A stretch of 64,000 nucleotides of DNA from Salinigranum salinum (lineage in GTDB: Archaea > Halobacteriota > Halobacteria > Halobacteriales > Haloferacaceae): positions 1,116,001 through 1,180,000 of the forward strand of contig NZ_VTOJ01000001.1 of the NCBI RefSeq assembly GCF_009176545.1. Reading direction: 5' to 3'. The translations under genes and the position numbers were made by a program. The notes beneath the pieces are model-generated. The model saw only the letters and a program-made list of their open reading frames with translations, did no database searches and was not told the DNA's origin. Positions 1 through 8,586 of this stretch are shown here, piece by piece. How positions within the stretch are numbered: position 1 is the first letter of the stretch; every line of letters begins with the position of its first letter.

Positions 1-2
1 GG

Positions 3-434
3 TCGCAGGCGGTCGGTGACGGGGAGGTGGCGGCCGCCCCGACGATCGGCGTGGACGGCGTGTCGCTGTCGTCGACGACGCTCTCGTCGGATCACACCGC
101 CGCGACGGTGACCGACGCCAGCCAGACCGTGACCGTCACGGGCGAGCCCGGGAGCACGGTCACGCTGCTCCGGGTCGAGGCCGAACTCAACCTCGAGGAC
201 GTCCCCACGTACGACGGCACTCCCGGCTACGAGATCGAGGAGTACGAGGGCAACACGGCGATCCAGGTCGAGGAGTACACCGTGACGATCGGGAGTGACG
301 GCACCGCGAGCGTCCCCGTCACCCTAACCGACTCCACGTCGGTCGGCGGCTACAACTACTTCATCGCCGTCACCGACGACGGGGAGGGAGAGACCGGCAC
401 CACCTCGAACACGGTCGTCCTCAAGTACGAATAG
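3..434 (+). CDS. C-terminal part of a secreted/surface protein with an Ig-like beta domain (partial)
   Basis: This reading frame is open from the window edge to a TAG stop at 432-434, so only the last 143 residues are visible; a GTG at 27 lies inside the frame and is probably not the true start. The visible part is rich in Thr, Ser, Val, Asp and Glu, has no cysteine and no membrane segment, and alternates short beta-like stretches (for example QTVTVTGEPGSTVTLL and TSNTVVLKYE) as Ig-like or PKD-like folds do. That composition is typical of haloarchaeal exported proteins. The catalytic or anchoring part would lie upstream and cannot be judged. No family assignment is made. Confidence 0.6.
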   Translation, partial: SQAVGDGEVAAAPTIGVDGVSLSSTTLSSDHTAATVTDASQTVTVTGEPGSTVTLLRVEAELNLEDVPTYDGTPGYEIEEYEGNTAIQVEEYTVTIGSDGTASVPVTLTDSTSVGGYNYFIAVTDDGEGETGTTSNTVVLKYE

Positions 435-625
435 CACACGAACAACACCGAATAACACACGAACGACACGGCGTCGACACTCGACGACGACCGACGCCAC
501 CGCCACCGGTAGTAGTTTGTAGCCGGTCGGCGCGTTCGATCGGTCGACGTGTGCCGGAACGCCACGGCTTCGTCCCTCTCTTCAGGACCGGACGGCCGGA
601 ACCAGCTGCGCCGGATCCGACCCTG

Positions 626-1329
626 TCAGGTCGTCTTCGTGGTCACGCGGAACTCCGACAGCGGGTCGACGAGTCCCCAGGCGGTTCCGGCGGGGTGGAC
701 CAGTGAGACGAGCGGCAGCAGCGGGAGCGCCGCGAGGAGGCGAACTGATCGCTCCTCACGCGCTCGACGGTACCAGAGCGCCCCACGAGCGTACCAGGAC
801 GCCGTCAACGCCCCGAGGAGCATCGAGCCGAACCGGAGGAACGGATCGCTGATGACGACCGCCCCGGTGAGCGTGAGCGGGAGCGTCACGGCCGTCACCA
901 CCGGCGACAGCGCCCACGCGTAGTTCCGGACACGGATCAGGAGCCGGCACCCGAACGGGAGCCTCGATGCGTCGGCGTGGTTGCCGGCGGCCCACCGTCT
1001 CCGCTGCTGGGCGATCTCCACGAGCGGCGGCGGTGCTTGGGTCCGACAGACGACGTCGGCGAGCTCGAAGTCGAGGTCCCGACCTGCGCCGCCGCCCAGA
1101 CGAACGTCAGGACTACCCACACGAGGGTGACGTCACCGAAGACGAACAGGCTCACCCACAGCACCGCCCGGGCTCCGGTGTCGGCCGTGCCGACGAGGAA
1201 CGTCCACGCCGTACTCATGGCGTCGACGTGCTCGGCACCGGGTGGCGACCCCCAGCCGACGTCCACGCCGACGCCCATGCCGATCAGCACGAACAGGACG
1301 GTCGCGACTCCGAGGAGCGCGCGCCTCAT
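626..1329 (-). pseudogene. Remnant of a membrane glycosyltransferase family 2 gene (middle deleted, frameshifted)
   Basis: Starting at an ATG at 1329 the minus strand encodes two hydrophobic segments (about residues 2-18 and 37-65) like the N-terminal membrane anchor of GT2 enzymes. At about 1079-1083 the reading frame must change. The new frame continues with DVVCRTQAPPPLVEIAQQRR, then RWAAGN, and then three hydrophobic stretches before a stop at 626. QQRRRW matches the QxxRW acceptor-site motif of processive GT2 enzymes and the Egghead-like haloarchaeal family. The roughly 200-residue nucleotide-sugar-binding domain with its DxD motifs, which should sit between anchor and QxxRW, is absent. 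I infer an internal deletion that also broke the frame; the gene is probably dead. The two halves could be expressed separately, but neither would be catalytic. Confidence 0.6.
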
Positions 1330-1536
1330 CCTATCCGGCGGTGCGGACGGAGAGCAGTTCAAACACCGACTCGCTACCCCCGTTTTCCGGGGGGTTCAGC
1401 CCGATTTGCGTCGAGTTACTTCCGTCAGCAACGGCGTAACGCCGTGATCTGCCGTACCCGGCGGACCGACCACGACGACCCTCGCGATCGGTCCGTTCTC
1501 CGGCTCGCCCGCGCGAGCGACCCGTCCACGGGGACG

Positions 1537-1584
1537 CTGTGGTTCGTGTTGATGCATCTCCCGTGGTCCTGTGGTTCGTGTTGA
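1537..1584 (+). repeat. Two 16-bp direct repeats upstream of the dap promoter
   Basis: CTGTGGTTCGTGTTGA occurs exactly at 1537-1552 and again at 1569-1584. The start-to-start distance is 32 bp, close to three helical turns, so two proteins would bind the same DNA face. The second copy ends 23 bp before the TATA-like element. Position and phasing suggest a regulator binding site; the factor is unknown. Confidence 0.45.
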
Positions 1585-1607
1585 CTCGCGACGACTGCTC
1601 CCGCAAG

Positions 1608-1658
1608 CTATAACAGGGTGAGCGTGCGTGGAATGAGACGTGACACGATCCACGTCTC
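1608..1658 (+). promoter_or_regulatory. Candidate dap operon promoter and overlapping stem-loop
   Basis: CTATAAC at 1608-1614 is a reasonable archaeal TATA element and would place transcription start near 1635-1640. The inverted repeat GAGACGTG (1635-1642) / CACGTCTC (1651-1658), with an 8-nt loop, overlaps that start point. It could be an operator or a hairpin at the 5' end of a leader of about 190 nt. This is inferred from position only. Confidence 0.35.
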
Positions 1659-1827
1659 GCAGCGCTCGCCCGTGGAGAGCCACACGTGGGTCGACGCCGA
1701 AATCGAAAAAACGCGTTTTCTGACGCTCGCGGCGGGAGTAGCGACCCCGTCCCGGGCGGTTCTCGACGCTCCGTGAGCGACACGTAACGACCAAGCGACC
1801 CACACCACACGACGACATCCACAACCC

Positions 1828-2748
1828 ATGACGATCGACGAGTTCCGCGGCGTGTACCCGGCGATGTGCACGCCCTTCCACGACGACGACAGCATCGACT
1901 TCGAGACCCTCCGCGACGACGCCCGACGACTGGTCGAGGCCGGCGTTCACGGCCTCGTCCCCGTCGGTTCCACGGGCGAGTCAGCGACGCTCTCGCACGA
2001 CGAACACATCGAGGTGGTCGAGTGCGTCGTGAGCGAGGTGGGCGACGAGGTGCCGGTCATCGCGGGCTCCGGCTCGAACAACACGCGCGAGGCGCTCGAA
2101 CTCTCCCGGCGGTCGGCCGAGGCGGGTGCCGACGGCCTGCTGCTCATCTCCCCGTACTACAACAAGCCGGAACCGCAGGGGTTCGTCGAACACTACCGGA
2201 CGATCGCGGACGCGGTCGACCTGCCGCAGATCGTCTACAACGTCCCCTCGCGGACGGGGCGAAACATCCAGCCCGACACGGTCGTCGAACTCGCCTCACA
2301 CCCGAACATCCGGGGGTACAAGGCGGCCAGTGGCGACCTCGGGCAGATCTCCGAGGTGGTCGAGCGCACCCGAGATGAGGCGTTCCAGGTCCTCTCGGGC
2401 GACGACGGTCTCACCCTGCCCGTCCTCTCGGTCGGCGGGACGGGGACGATCAGCGTCGTCGCCAACGTCGAACCGGAGCGGACGGTCGGGATGGTCGAGG
2501 CGGCACTCGCCGGCGACTACGAGCGTGCCCGCGAGCTCCACCACACGCTCGCCCCGCTCGTCCGCCAGCTGTTCGTCGAGACCAACCCCATCCCGGTCAA
2601 GGAAGCGATGGCCATTCGCGGCTACGGCCCCGCGAACCTCCGGCTGCCACTGACGCGCATGGGCGAAGAGGGCGCCGCCGAACTGGCGCGGGTCCTCGAC
2701 GACCTCTCGGCGCGAGAGCCTCCCGTCACTGCGGAGGCCGACCGGTGA
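1828..2748 (+). CDS. dapA: 4-hydroxy-tetrahydrodipicolinate synthase
   Basis: DapA condenses pyruvate with aspartate semialdehyde, the first committed step of the diaminopimelate (DAP) route to lysine. The 306-residue protein has the usual family length. It shows the GSTGES pyruvate-binding motif (residues 47-52), the catalytic Tyr in YNVPSRTG (Tyr137) and the Schiff-base Lys in GYKAAS (Lys165). The start at ATG 1828 fits the family N-terminus (MTIDEFRGVYPA). It heads a six-gene operon and its TGA overlaps the GTG start of dapB by four bases. Related N-acetylneuraminate or KDG aldolases share the fold, but the dap gene context settles the call. Confidence 0.95.
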   Translation: MTIDEFRGVYPAMCTPFHDDDSIDFETLRDDARRLVEAGVHGLVPVGSTGESATLSHDEHIEVVECVVSEVGDEVPVIAGSGSNNTREALELSRRSAEAGADGLLLISPYYNKPEPQGFVEHYRTIADAVDLPQIVYNVPSRTGRNIQPDTVVELASHPNIRGYKAASGDLGQISEVVERTRDEAFQVLSGDDGLTLPVLSVGGTGTISVVANVEPERTVGMVEAALAGDYERARELHHTLAPLVRQLFVETNPIPVKEAMAIRGYGPANLRLPLTRMGEEGAAELARVLDDLSAREPPVTAEADR

Positions 2749-3530
2749 GCGACCGCACACGAGCACGGCTCGCGGTGACCGGCGCGACCGGCCGGATGGG
2801 ACAGGAACTCCTCTCGCTCGCCAGCGACCGCGACGACTGCGACGTCGTCCTCGCGGTGAGCCGCTCGGCCCCGGACCACGAGATCGCGGGCGTCCCCGTC
2901 GCCGACGCCGACGCGCTCCCGCGTCTCCTGGTCGAGAACGACGTCGACGTGCTCGTCGACTTCACCGGCCCCGGCTCCAGCGTCGAGTACGTCGCCGCCT
3001 GTGCCGACGACGGCGTCGCCGCCGTCGTGGGCACGACGGGCTTCTCCGCCGACCAGGAGGCGACGCTCCGGCGCGCCAGCGAGTCGGTCCCCGTGCTGAA
3101 GGCGGCGAACTTCTCGCGCGGGGTCGCCGCCCTCCGGCGGGCGGTCAGAGAAGCGTGCGCGGCACTCCCCGACTTCGACGTCGAGGTGACCGAGACCCAC
3201 CACAACGGCAAGCTCGACGCCCCCTCGGGGACGGCGAACACCATCCTCGACGACGTGGACGACGTCCGCGGTGCCCACCCGCGCGTCCACGGTCGCGAGG
3301 GCGACCAGCCGCGCGAGACGGGCGAGATCGGCGTCCACTCCCGCCGCGCCGGCGGGATCCCGGGCGAACACGAGGTGCTCGTCGGGGGTGCCCACGAGTA
3401 CCTCTCGCTGTCGCACGCGGCGCTCGACCGCGGCGTGTTCGCCGACGGCGCGCTCGACGCTGCCGTGTGGCTCTCGAACAGGGACGCGGGCTGGTACGAC
3501 TTCGGAGCCGTAATAGACGATGAGGAGTGA
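2745..3530 (+). CDS. dapB: 4-hydroxy-tetrahydrodipicolinate reductase
   Basis: DapB reduces the DapA product to tetrahydrodipicolinate with NAD(P)H. The 261-residue protein has the Rossmann motif VTGATGRMGQ (residues 11-20), the GTTGF loop (96-100) and the signature THHNGKLDAPSGTA, which holds the catalytic His pair (152-153) and Lys156. The GTG start overlaps the dapA stop as GTGA, so translation is probably coupled to dapA. A nine-base gap separates it from dapD. The length and all key residues are normal for the family. Confidence 0.95.
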   Translation: MSDRTRARLAVTGATGRMGQELLSLASDRDDCDVVLAVSRSAPDHEIAGVPVADADALPRLLVENDVDVLVDFTGPGSSVEYVAACADDGVAAVVGTTGFSADQEATLRRASESVPVLKAANFSRGVAALRRAVREACAALPDFDVEVTETHHNGKLDAPSGTANTILDDVDDVRGAHPRVHGREGDQPRETGEIGVHSRRAGGIPGEHEVLVGGAHEYLSLSHAALDRGVFADGALDAAVWLSNRDAGWYDFGAVIDDEE

Positions 3531-3539
3531 TGGAGACGC

Positions 3540-4382
3540 ATGACGCTACAGACCGACGTCGAGACCCTGTGGGAGCAGTACCGGACCGATGAGATCGACG
3601 CCGAGTCGTCGACCGCGGCCGAGCTGGAGACGCTCGACGCCTTCCTCGACGCGCTCGAGGCGGGCGAGATCCGCGCCGCCGAGAAGACCGGCTCGGGGGT
3701 CGAGAGCTGGACGGCAAACGAGTGGGTCAAGCAGGGCATCCTGCTGAACTTCGGCCTCCGCGAGACCCACCCGCGGGAGTACGGCGACGTCACCTACCAC
3801 GACGTCCTCCCCCTCCGCGAGACGGACGACCTCGCCGAGAAAGGGACGCGCAACACGCCCGACGGCACGACGATCCGCCGGGGTGCGTATCTGGGGAGTG
3901 ACTGCATCATGATGTCGCCGTCGTTCGTCAACGTCGGTGCGTACGTCGGCGACGGCACGCTGGTCGACTCCTGTGACACCGTCGGCTCCTGCGCGCAGAT
4001 CGGCGAGGGCGTGAAGCTGGGCGCGAACACGCTCATCGGTGGTGTGCTCGAACCCGTCGAGGACGCCCCCGTCGTCCTCGAAGCCGGCGTCTCGCTGGGC
4101 GCGGGCTGCCGGGTCACGAGCGGGTTCAGGGTCGGCGAGAACACCATCGTCGGCGAGAACACCCTGCTCACACCCCGTATCCCGGTGTACGACCTCGTCG
4201 CCGACGAGGTGATCTACGGGCACCTGCCCGCCGAGCGGCGGGCCTTCACCCGAATGGTGGAGTCGTCGATCGGCGACCACGACCTCTTCGCCGGCGGCGC
4301 GTACAAGCCCGCCGTCGTCGCGCTCGACATCGAGGACGACACTCGCGACGCGACGCGACGGGAGGAGGCCCTCCGCGAATGA
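3540..4382 (+). CDS. dapD: Tetrahydrodipicolinate N-succinyltransferase
   Basis: DapD transfers succinyl from succinyl-CoA to the opened tetrahydrodipicolinate, which places this organism on the succinylase branch of the DAP pathway. The 280-residue protein begins with an alpha-helical N-terminal domain (to about residue 115), followed by a left-handed beta-helix of hexapeptide repeats. FVNVGAYVGDG, VGSCAQIGEGVKLG and IGGVLEP are hallmarks of DapD. The start at ATG 3540 lies 9 nt after the dapB stop, with a purine-rich GGAG stretch just upstream. Its last codons overlap lysA as ATGA. Confidence 0.93.
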   Translation: MTLQTDVETLWEQYRTDEIDAESSTAAELETLDAFLDALEAGEIRAAEKTGSGVESWTANEWVKQGILLNFGLRETHPREYGDVTYHDVLPLRETDDLAEKGTRNTPDGTTIRRGAYLGSDCIMMSPSFVNVGAYVGDGTLVDSCDTVGSCAQIGEGVKLGANTLIGGVLEPVEDAPVVLEAGVSLGAGCRVTSGFRVGENTIVGENTLLTPRIPVYDLVADEVIYGHLPAERRAFTRMVESSIGDHDLFAGGAYKPAVVALDIEDDTRDATRREEALRE

Positions 4383-5632
4383 GTGCGGGGGAGTCCGCGG
4401 AGTCGTCAGCGAACCCGCCCGTCCGGCGGCTCTCAGCGTGGGACGCCGACGAACTGGCGCGGCTCGCAGCCGAGCACGAGACCCCGCTGTACGTGATGGA
4501 TCTCGGACGGGTGCGCGAGAACTGTCGCCGTCTCCGCGACGCGTTCCCCGACGCCGACGTCCGGTACGCCGCGAAGGCCCACACGGGCCGGGCGGTGCTC
4601 GAAACCGTGCACGGGGAAGGACTCGGCATCGAGTGCGCCTCCGCCGGCGAGGTCGAGCGCGCGTTCGCGGCCGGCGCCTCGGGCGAGGACGTGCAGTACA
4701 CCGCGGTCAACCCCCCCGACCGGGACCTCGACGTCGTGGTCGAGCGGTGGCACGACGCGCCCGACCTCACGGTGACCGTCGGCGCGCGGGACACGATCGA
4801 CCGCCTCCGCGACCGCGGCTTCGACGGTCGGCTGTGCGTGCGGGTCAACCCCGGCGTCGGCGCGGGCCACCACGAGAAGGTCACCACGGGGGGCCACGCC
4901 AAGTTCGGCGTCCCCTACGCCGACGCCGAGTCGGTCGTCCGCGACGCGCGCGACGACTTCGACGTCGTCGGGATCCACGCCCACGCCGGCTCCGGCATCT
5001 CGGGCGACGACCTCTCGGCGCACCGCGAAGTCGTCCGGCGGATGGGCGACCTCGCTCGCGCCCTCTCCGACCTGCGCCTGGAGTTCGTCGACGTCGGCGG
5101 CGGCTTCGGCGTCCCCTACCGCGAGGACGAACCGCCGCTGGACCTCGGCACCGTGGCCGAGGCGACCCGCGACGCGCTCGGCGACGTCGACGCCCAGCTC
5201 GCCATCGAACCGGGCCGGTACGTCGTCGCGGACGCGGGCGTTCTCCTCACGACGGTCAACACGGTGAAGGAGTCCGACGAGTACGAGACCGTCGTCGGCA
5301 TCGACGCCGGGATGACCACGCTCCTCAGGCCGGCGATGTACGACGCCTACCACGCGATCAGAAACCTGTCAGTCAACGACGACGAGACCGAAATCGATGT
5401 CACCGTCGCTGGGCCTATATGCGAGACGAGCGACGTCCTGTGTGAGCACAGACCGCTCGCGCGACCTTCGCGAGGCGACGTCCTCGCGGTGGGTAACGCG
5501 GGCGCGTACGGGTACGAGATGGCGTCGACATACAACTCACGGCCGCGGCCGGCGGAAGTCGTCCTCGAGCCGGCGCCACGCCTCGCCCGACGCCGCGAGA
5601 CGCTCGCGGCACTGACCGAGCTAGAACGATGA
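4379..5632 (+). CDS. lysA: Diaminopimelate decarboxylase
   Basis: LysA decarboxylates meso-diaminopimelate to lysine, the last step of the route, although here it is encoded in mid-operon. The 417-residue fold-type III PLP enzyme has the Schiff-base Lys in VRYAAKAHTG (Lys67), the HAHAGSGI phosphate-binding region (about 202-209), GGGFGVPY (about 241-248) and the active-site CETSDVL with its Cys. The family usually reads YAxKAN at the Lys; His replaces Asn here. The first 17 residues are a low-complexity extension. ATG 4379 overlaps the dapD stop, and its own stop overlaps dapF (ATGA). Confidence 0.94.
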   Translation: MSAGESAESSANPPVRRLSAWDADELARLAAEHETPLYVMDLGRVRENCRRLRDAFPDADVRYAAKAHTGRAVLETVHGEGLGIECASAGEVERAFAAGASGEDVQYTAVNPPDRDLDVVVERWHDAPDLTVTVGARDTIDRLRDRGFDGRLCVRVNPGVGAGHHEKVTTGGHAKFGVPYADAESVVRDARDDFDVVGIHAHAGSGISGDDLSAHREVVRRMGDLARALSDLRLEFVDVGGGFGVPYREDEPPLDLGTVAEATRDALGDVDAQLAIEPGRYVVADAGVLLTTVNTVKESDEYETVVGIDAGMTTLLRPAMYDAYHAIRNLSVNDDETEIDVTVAGPICETSDVLCEHRPLARPSRGDVLAVGNAGAYGYEMASTYNSRPRPAEVVLEPAPRLARRRETLAALTELER

Positions 5633-6492
5633 CCCAACCCAGCACCATCCACTTCGAGAAGTACCACGGGACCGGCAACGACTTCGTCGTCGTCGACGCC
5701 GACGATCCCGTCCCGAACCGACAGGCGTTCGCGACCACCTACTGCGACCGTGACGTCGGGGTGACCGACCCTTCCTCCGAGACCCGCGGCGCCGACGGCG
5801 TCCTCTTCCTCGCGCTGGAGTCGAGCTACGACCCGCCGCGCGTCGTCATGACGCTCGTCCAGCCCGACGGCTCCGTCGCCGCCATGTGTGGCAACGGCGC
5901 TCGCTGTGCGGCGGCGTGGGCCCGCGACCGGACCGACGCCGACGTCGTCATGATCGACACGCCCGCTGGAACCCGCCGGGCCGTCCTCGACGGCGACGAG
6001 GTGACCGTCGAGATGGGCGTCCCCTCTTTCGACCCGCGCGACGTCCCCCTGGACCGCGACGCACCGCTCGTCGAGGAAGCCGTGGAGGGCCTCACCGTCA
6101 CCGCAGTGAACACGGGCGTCCCGCACGCCGTCGCGCTCGTCGACGACGTCGACGCGATCGACCTCGACGCGGTGGCCCCCCCGGTCAGACACGCCGACGT
6201 CTTCCCGCGCGGCGCGAACGTGACCCTCGCCTCCCGGGACGGGGACGGCTTCCGCCAGCGCACCTTCGAGCGCGGCGTCGAGGGCGAGACCCGCTCCTGT
6301 GGAACGGGCGCGGTCGCCGTCGTCGCCGTGGCGAAGCGCCTCGGCCTCGTCGGGAGCGACGAACTGCGGGTGTCGCCGCCGGGTGGTGACCTCCTGATCC
6401 GGGTGCCCGACCGCGACGAGGCGACGCTCCGCGGGCCCGTCGCCCTCGACTTCGCGGGCGAACTTCCGGTCGTTCCGACGCCCGAACCGTGA
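5629..6492 (+). CDS. dapF: Diaminopimelate epimerase
   Basis: DapF converts LL-diaminopimelate to the meso form used by LysA. The 287-residue protein shows both catalytic thiols: Cys87 in AAMCGNGARC and Cys224 in ETRSCGTGAVA, the classic two-base pair of the epimerase. The N-terminal FEKYHGTGNDF is also diagnostic. The start overlaps lysA as ATGA and the stop overlaps dapE as GTGA, so it is translated within the coupled chain. Length is normal (family about 270-290). Confidence 0.95.
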   Translation: MTQPSTIHFEKYHGTGNDFVVVDADDPVPNRQAFATTYCDRDVGVTDPSSETRGADGVLFLALESSYDPPRVVMTLVQPDGSVAAMCGNGARCAAAWARDRTDADVVMIDTPAGTRRAVLDGDEVTVEMGVPSFDPRDVPLDRDAPLVEEAVEGLTVTAVNTGVPHAVALVDDVDAIDLDAVAPPVRHADVFPRGANVTLASRDGDGFRQRTFERGVEGETRSCGTGAVAVVAVAKRLGLVGSDELRVSPPGGDLLIRVPDRDEATLRGPVALDFAGELPVVPTPEP

Positions 6493-7604
6493 CGGCATCG
6501 AGATTCGACCCCGTCGCGTTCCTCGAACGCGCGGTCCGCATCGACTCCACCGACGCCGACGTCGCCGAGATGCGCTCGTTCCTGGTCGAGACGCTCGAAC
6601 GAGCGGACGTGTCCGCGACGGTCGACGACGCCGGCAACACGCTCGCCTCACGCGGTGCCCCGGTCGAGACGGCGACGCGTCACGTCGTGCTCAACACCCA
6701 CATCGACACCGTCCCGCCGCACGTCCCGTACGAACGCGACGCCGCCGGTGACGACGTGATCCGCGGCCGCGGCTCGTGCGACGCGAAGGGGCCGCTCGCA
6801 GCGCTGCTGGCCGCGTTCTTCGCGGTCGACCCCGGCCCCGACGCCGACGCGCGCGTCACGCTCGCGGTGACGCCCGACGAGGAGGTGCTGTCGACCGGCG
6901 CGGCCGCGCTCGACCTCGACGCCGACTGCTACCTCGTCGGCGAACCGACCGGCCTCGACGTCTGTACGGCGGCCAAGGGCCGGTTCCAGGGTACGCTCGC
7001 GCTCTCGGGGAGCGCCGCACACGCCGCCGAACCCGACTCCGGGGTGAACGCCGTCGCCGCGCTCGAGTTCGCGCTCGGAGCGATTCGGACGTTCGACGCC
7101 GACCGCGACCCCCACCCCGACCTGGGTGCGGCGACGCTCACCCCCACGGTCGTCGAGGGCGGCGCGGCCACGAACCAGGTGCCCGCCGACTGTTCGCTCG
7201 TCGTCGACCGCCGGAGCGTCCCACCCGAGACCGCCGAGGGCTTTCGGTCGTCGCTGGTGACCGCTGTTCGAGAGCGAGTCCCGGACGACGTGGGCGTCTC
7301 GTTCGCGCTGACCGACCGCCCGACGCCGTTCCTCGAGGCGTTCGCGACCGACCCCGACCACGAGCTCGTCCGGACGCTCGCGGCCGCCGCACGCGAGGCC
7401 GGCGGCTCGGCTCGGGTTCGGCCGTTCACCGCGGCGACGGAGGCGTCGTACTTCGCGCCCGCGCCCACCGTGGTGTTCGGCCCCGGCGTGCTGGCGGACG
7501 ACGAGGGGGCCGTCGCCCACGCCGAGCGGGAGTACGTCCCCGTTCAGGAGGTCGAACGGGCGGCCGAGGCCCTCACCGTGACGCTCGACGCGCTCGTCTC
7601 GTAG
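6489..7604 (+). CDS. dapE: Succinyl-diaminopimelate desuccinylase (M20 family)
   Basis: This zinc-dependent M20 amidohydrolase should remove succinate from N-succinyl-LL-diaminopimelate. The 371-residue protein shows the metal-binding NTHIDTVPPH (His71, Asp73), Asp98 in GRGSCDAKG, TPDEEVLS (catalytic Glu pair) and GEPTGLD. A lid/dimerisation domain lies roughly between residues 165 and 285. The GTG start overlaps the dapF stop. M20 members also cleave acetyl-lysine or LysW substrates, but the presence of dapD in the same operon favours the desuccinylase call. It is the last gene of the operon; no aminotransferase (dapC) is present. Confidence 0.88.
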   Translation: MTASRFDPVAFLERAVRIDSTDADVAEMRSFLVETLERADVSATVDDAGNTLASRGAPVETATRHVVLNTHIDTVPPHVPYERDAAGDDVIRGRGSCDAKGPLAALLAAFFAVDPGPDADARVTLAVTPDEEVLSTGAAALDLDADCYLVGEPTGLDVCTAAKGRFQGTLALSGSAAHAAEPDSGVNAVAALEFALGAIRTFDADRDPHPDLGAATLTPTVVEGGAATNQVPADCSLVVDRRSVPPETAEGFRSSLVTAVRERVPDDVGVSFALTDRPTPFLEAFATDPDHELVRTLAAAAREAGGSARVRPFTAATEASYFAPAPTVVFGPGVLADDEGAVAHAEREYVPVQEVERAAEALTVTLDALVS

Positions 7605-7675
7605 CCCCGCCGGGGAGCCCGTCTCCGTTCGCCCGCCGGTTCGCCACTCGGTCGGTCTCGTCGTCTATTCGCGCG

Positions 7676-8341
7676 CTACTCCTCCGCCCCCGTCGCCCGC
7701 AGGTACTCCTCCAGCAGGGTCGGGAACTGGCCGCCGTGGACGTACCGGAGGCCGAACTCGTCGGCCCACGAGATGACCCCCCGATCCTCCGTGACGACGC
7801 CGGCGTCGAGTTCGCGCGCGAGCACGAGCAGGTCGAAGTCCTCGCGGGAGTCGAGGACGCCCTGCCGGAGCGCCCGGCGGTACTTGTCGCGCATGTTCGA
7901 GAGGACGCGGTCGGCCTCGGTCACGTAGTCGCCGTCGTCGCTGGCGAGCAGCTCGGGGTCGAGCTGCTGTACCTCGCGGAGCGCCTCCTCGGAGACGCGC
8001 AGGCCGCGGTTCACGCGGTCGGACATCTCGTCGATGAAGTTGTAGACGATGTTCGCGGGGATCGTGACGCCGTAGCGGTCGGGGCTCTTCCTGACGACCC
8101 AGGTGTCAAGCCGGGAGAACACCTCGTCGCTCACGTCGCGGTCGCGGAGCATCGTCGCGAGTTCGTCGTGGATCGACGGCGGCATGTAACACGAGATGTT
8201 GAGTTCGAGCCGCGCCGTCGCGACTAGGTCGAGCAGGCGGACGACGGCCGGCTCCAGCGACTCGCCCTCGCGTCGGATCTCCTCCGTGATGAACAGCGAC
8301 GTGTCGAGCACGAACCGCTGGCGCGGCAGTTCACCGGGCAT
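7676..8341 (-). CDS. RNA ligase partner protein (PIN-domain family)
   Basis: The 221-residue protein matches the archaeal RNA ligase partner family, a PIN-like protein usually encoded beside a Pab1020-type RNA ligase. The PIN N-terminus RFVLDTSLF (Asp13) and a late acidic cluster ([34 protein letters not shown]) are visible. The ligase itself is 2.4 kb away on the other strand (10770-11894). The start is set at ATG 8341 because a TATA-like CATTTATATC (minus strand, 8361-8370) sits about 25 nt upstream, as in leaderless genes, and the longer ORF upstream is Arg/Pro-rich. The biochemical role is not established; a nuclease function is plausible from the fold. Confidence 0.8.
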   Translation of the reverse strand: MPGELPRQRFVLDTSLFITEEIRREGESLEPAVVRLLDLVATARLELNISCYMPPSIHDELATMLRDRDVSDEVFSRLDTWVVRKSPDRYGVTIPANIVYNFIDEMSDRVNRGLRVSEEALREVQQLDPELLASDDGDYVTEADRVLSNMRDKYRRALRQGVLDSREDFDLLVLARELDAGVVTEDRGVISWADEFGLRYVHGGQFPTLLEEYLRATGAEE

Positions 8342-8586
8342 GGCGTAGATTGATCCCCGCGATATAAATGCGTCCGCCCTCCCACGGCTCGGCCGGTCGC
8401 GGGCGTGCCGGGGTCTCGTCGTGACCCCACCGGGGCGCATCGGGGGGATCCACCGGAGCACTGGGATCTCCGCCGGGTGGTCCGTGGATGCACACGGAAC
8501 GAGCCGTCGAGCTCCCCGTGCGTCCCGTCACGTCCCCTCTCGCCCGGTTGCCCGTCCCCCCCGCGCGTTTCCCGCGTCCGTCGTCG

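Larger units (their letters stand above)
1330..1827. other. 498-bp intergenic region carrying the dap promoter
   Basis: No convincing gene is seen here; ORFs crossing it have Arg/Ser-rich shadow composition. Visible structure, in order: a GC hairpin at 1377-1393 (CCCCCG, loop, CGGGGG); two exact 16-bp direct repeats at 1537-1552 and 1569-1584; a TATA-like CTATAAC at 1608-1614; a perfect 8-bp stem-loop at 1635-1658; and the palindrome AAAACGCGTTTT at 1708-1719. The last 70 bp before dapA are CA-rich and have no clear TATA element, so the upstream promoter is the better candidate. Confidence 0.6.

Noticed and set aside
435-625. Short CACACGAAC repeats after the first gene
   Set aside because: Only two 9-bp copies 21 bp apart; too short to be meaningful and no promoter or gene is linked.
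626-1120. Independent 164-residue gene on the minus strand
   Set aside because: It begins inside the GT2 remnant, and its QxxRW motif needs the missing catalytic domain, so it is treated as part of the pseudogene.
1635-1719. Lysine riboswitch in the dap leader
   Set aside because: Bacterial lysine riboswitches are about 170 nt with a five-way junction; only one short hairpin and a palindrome are visible, and this class is not known in archaea.
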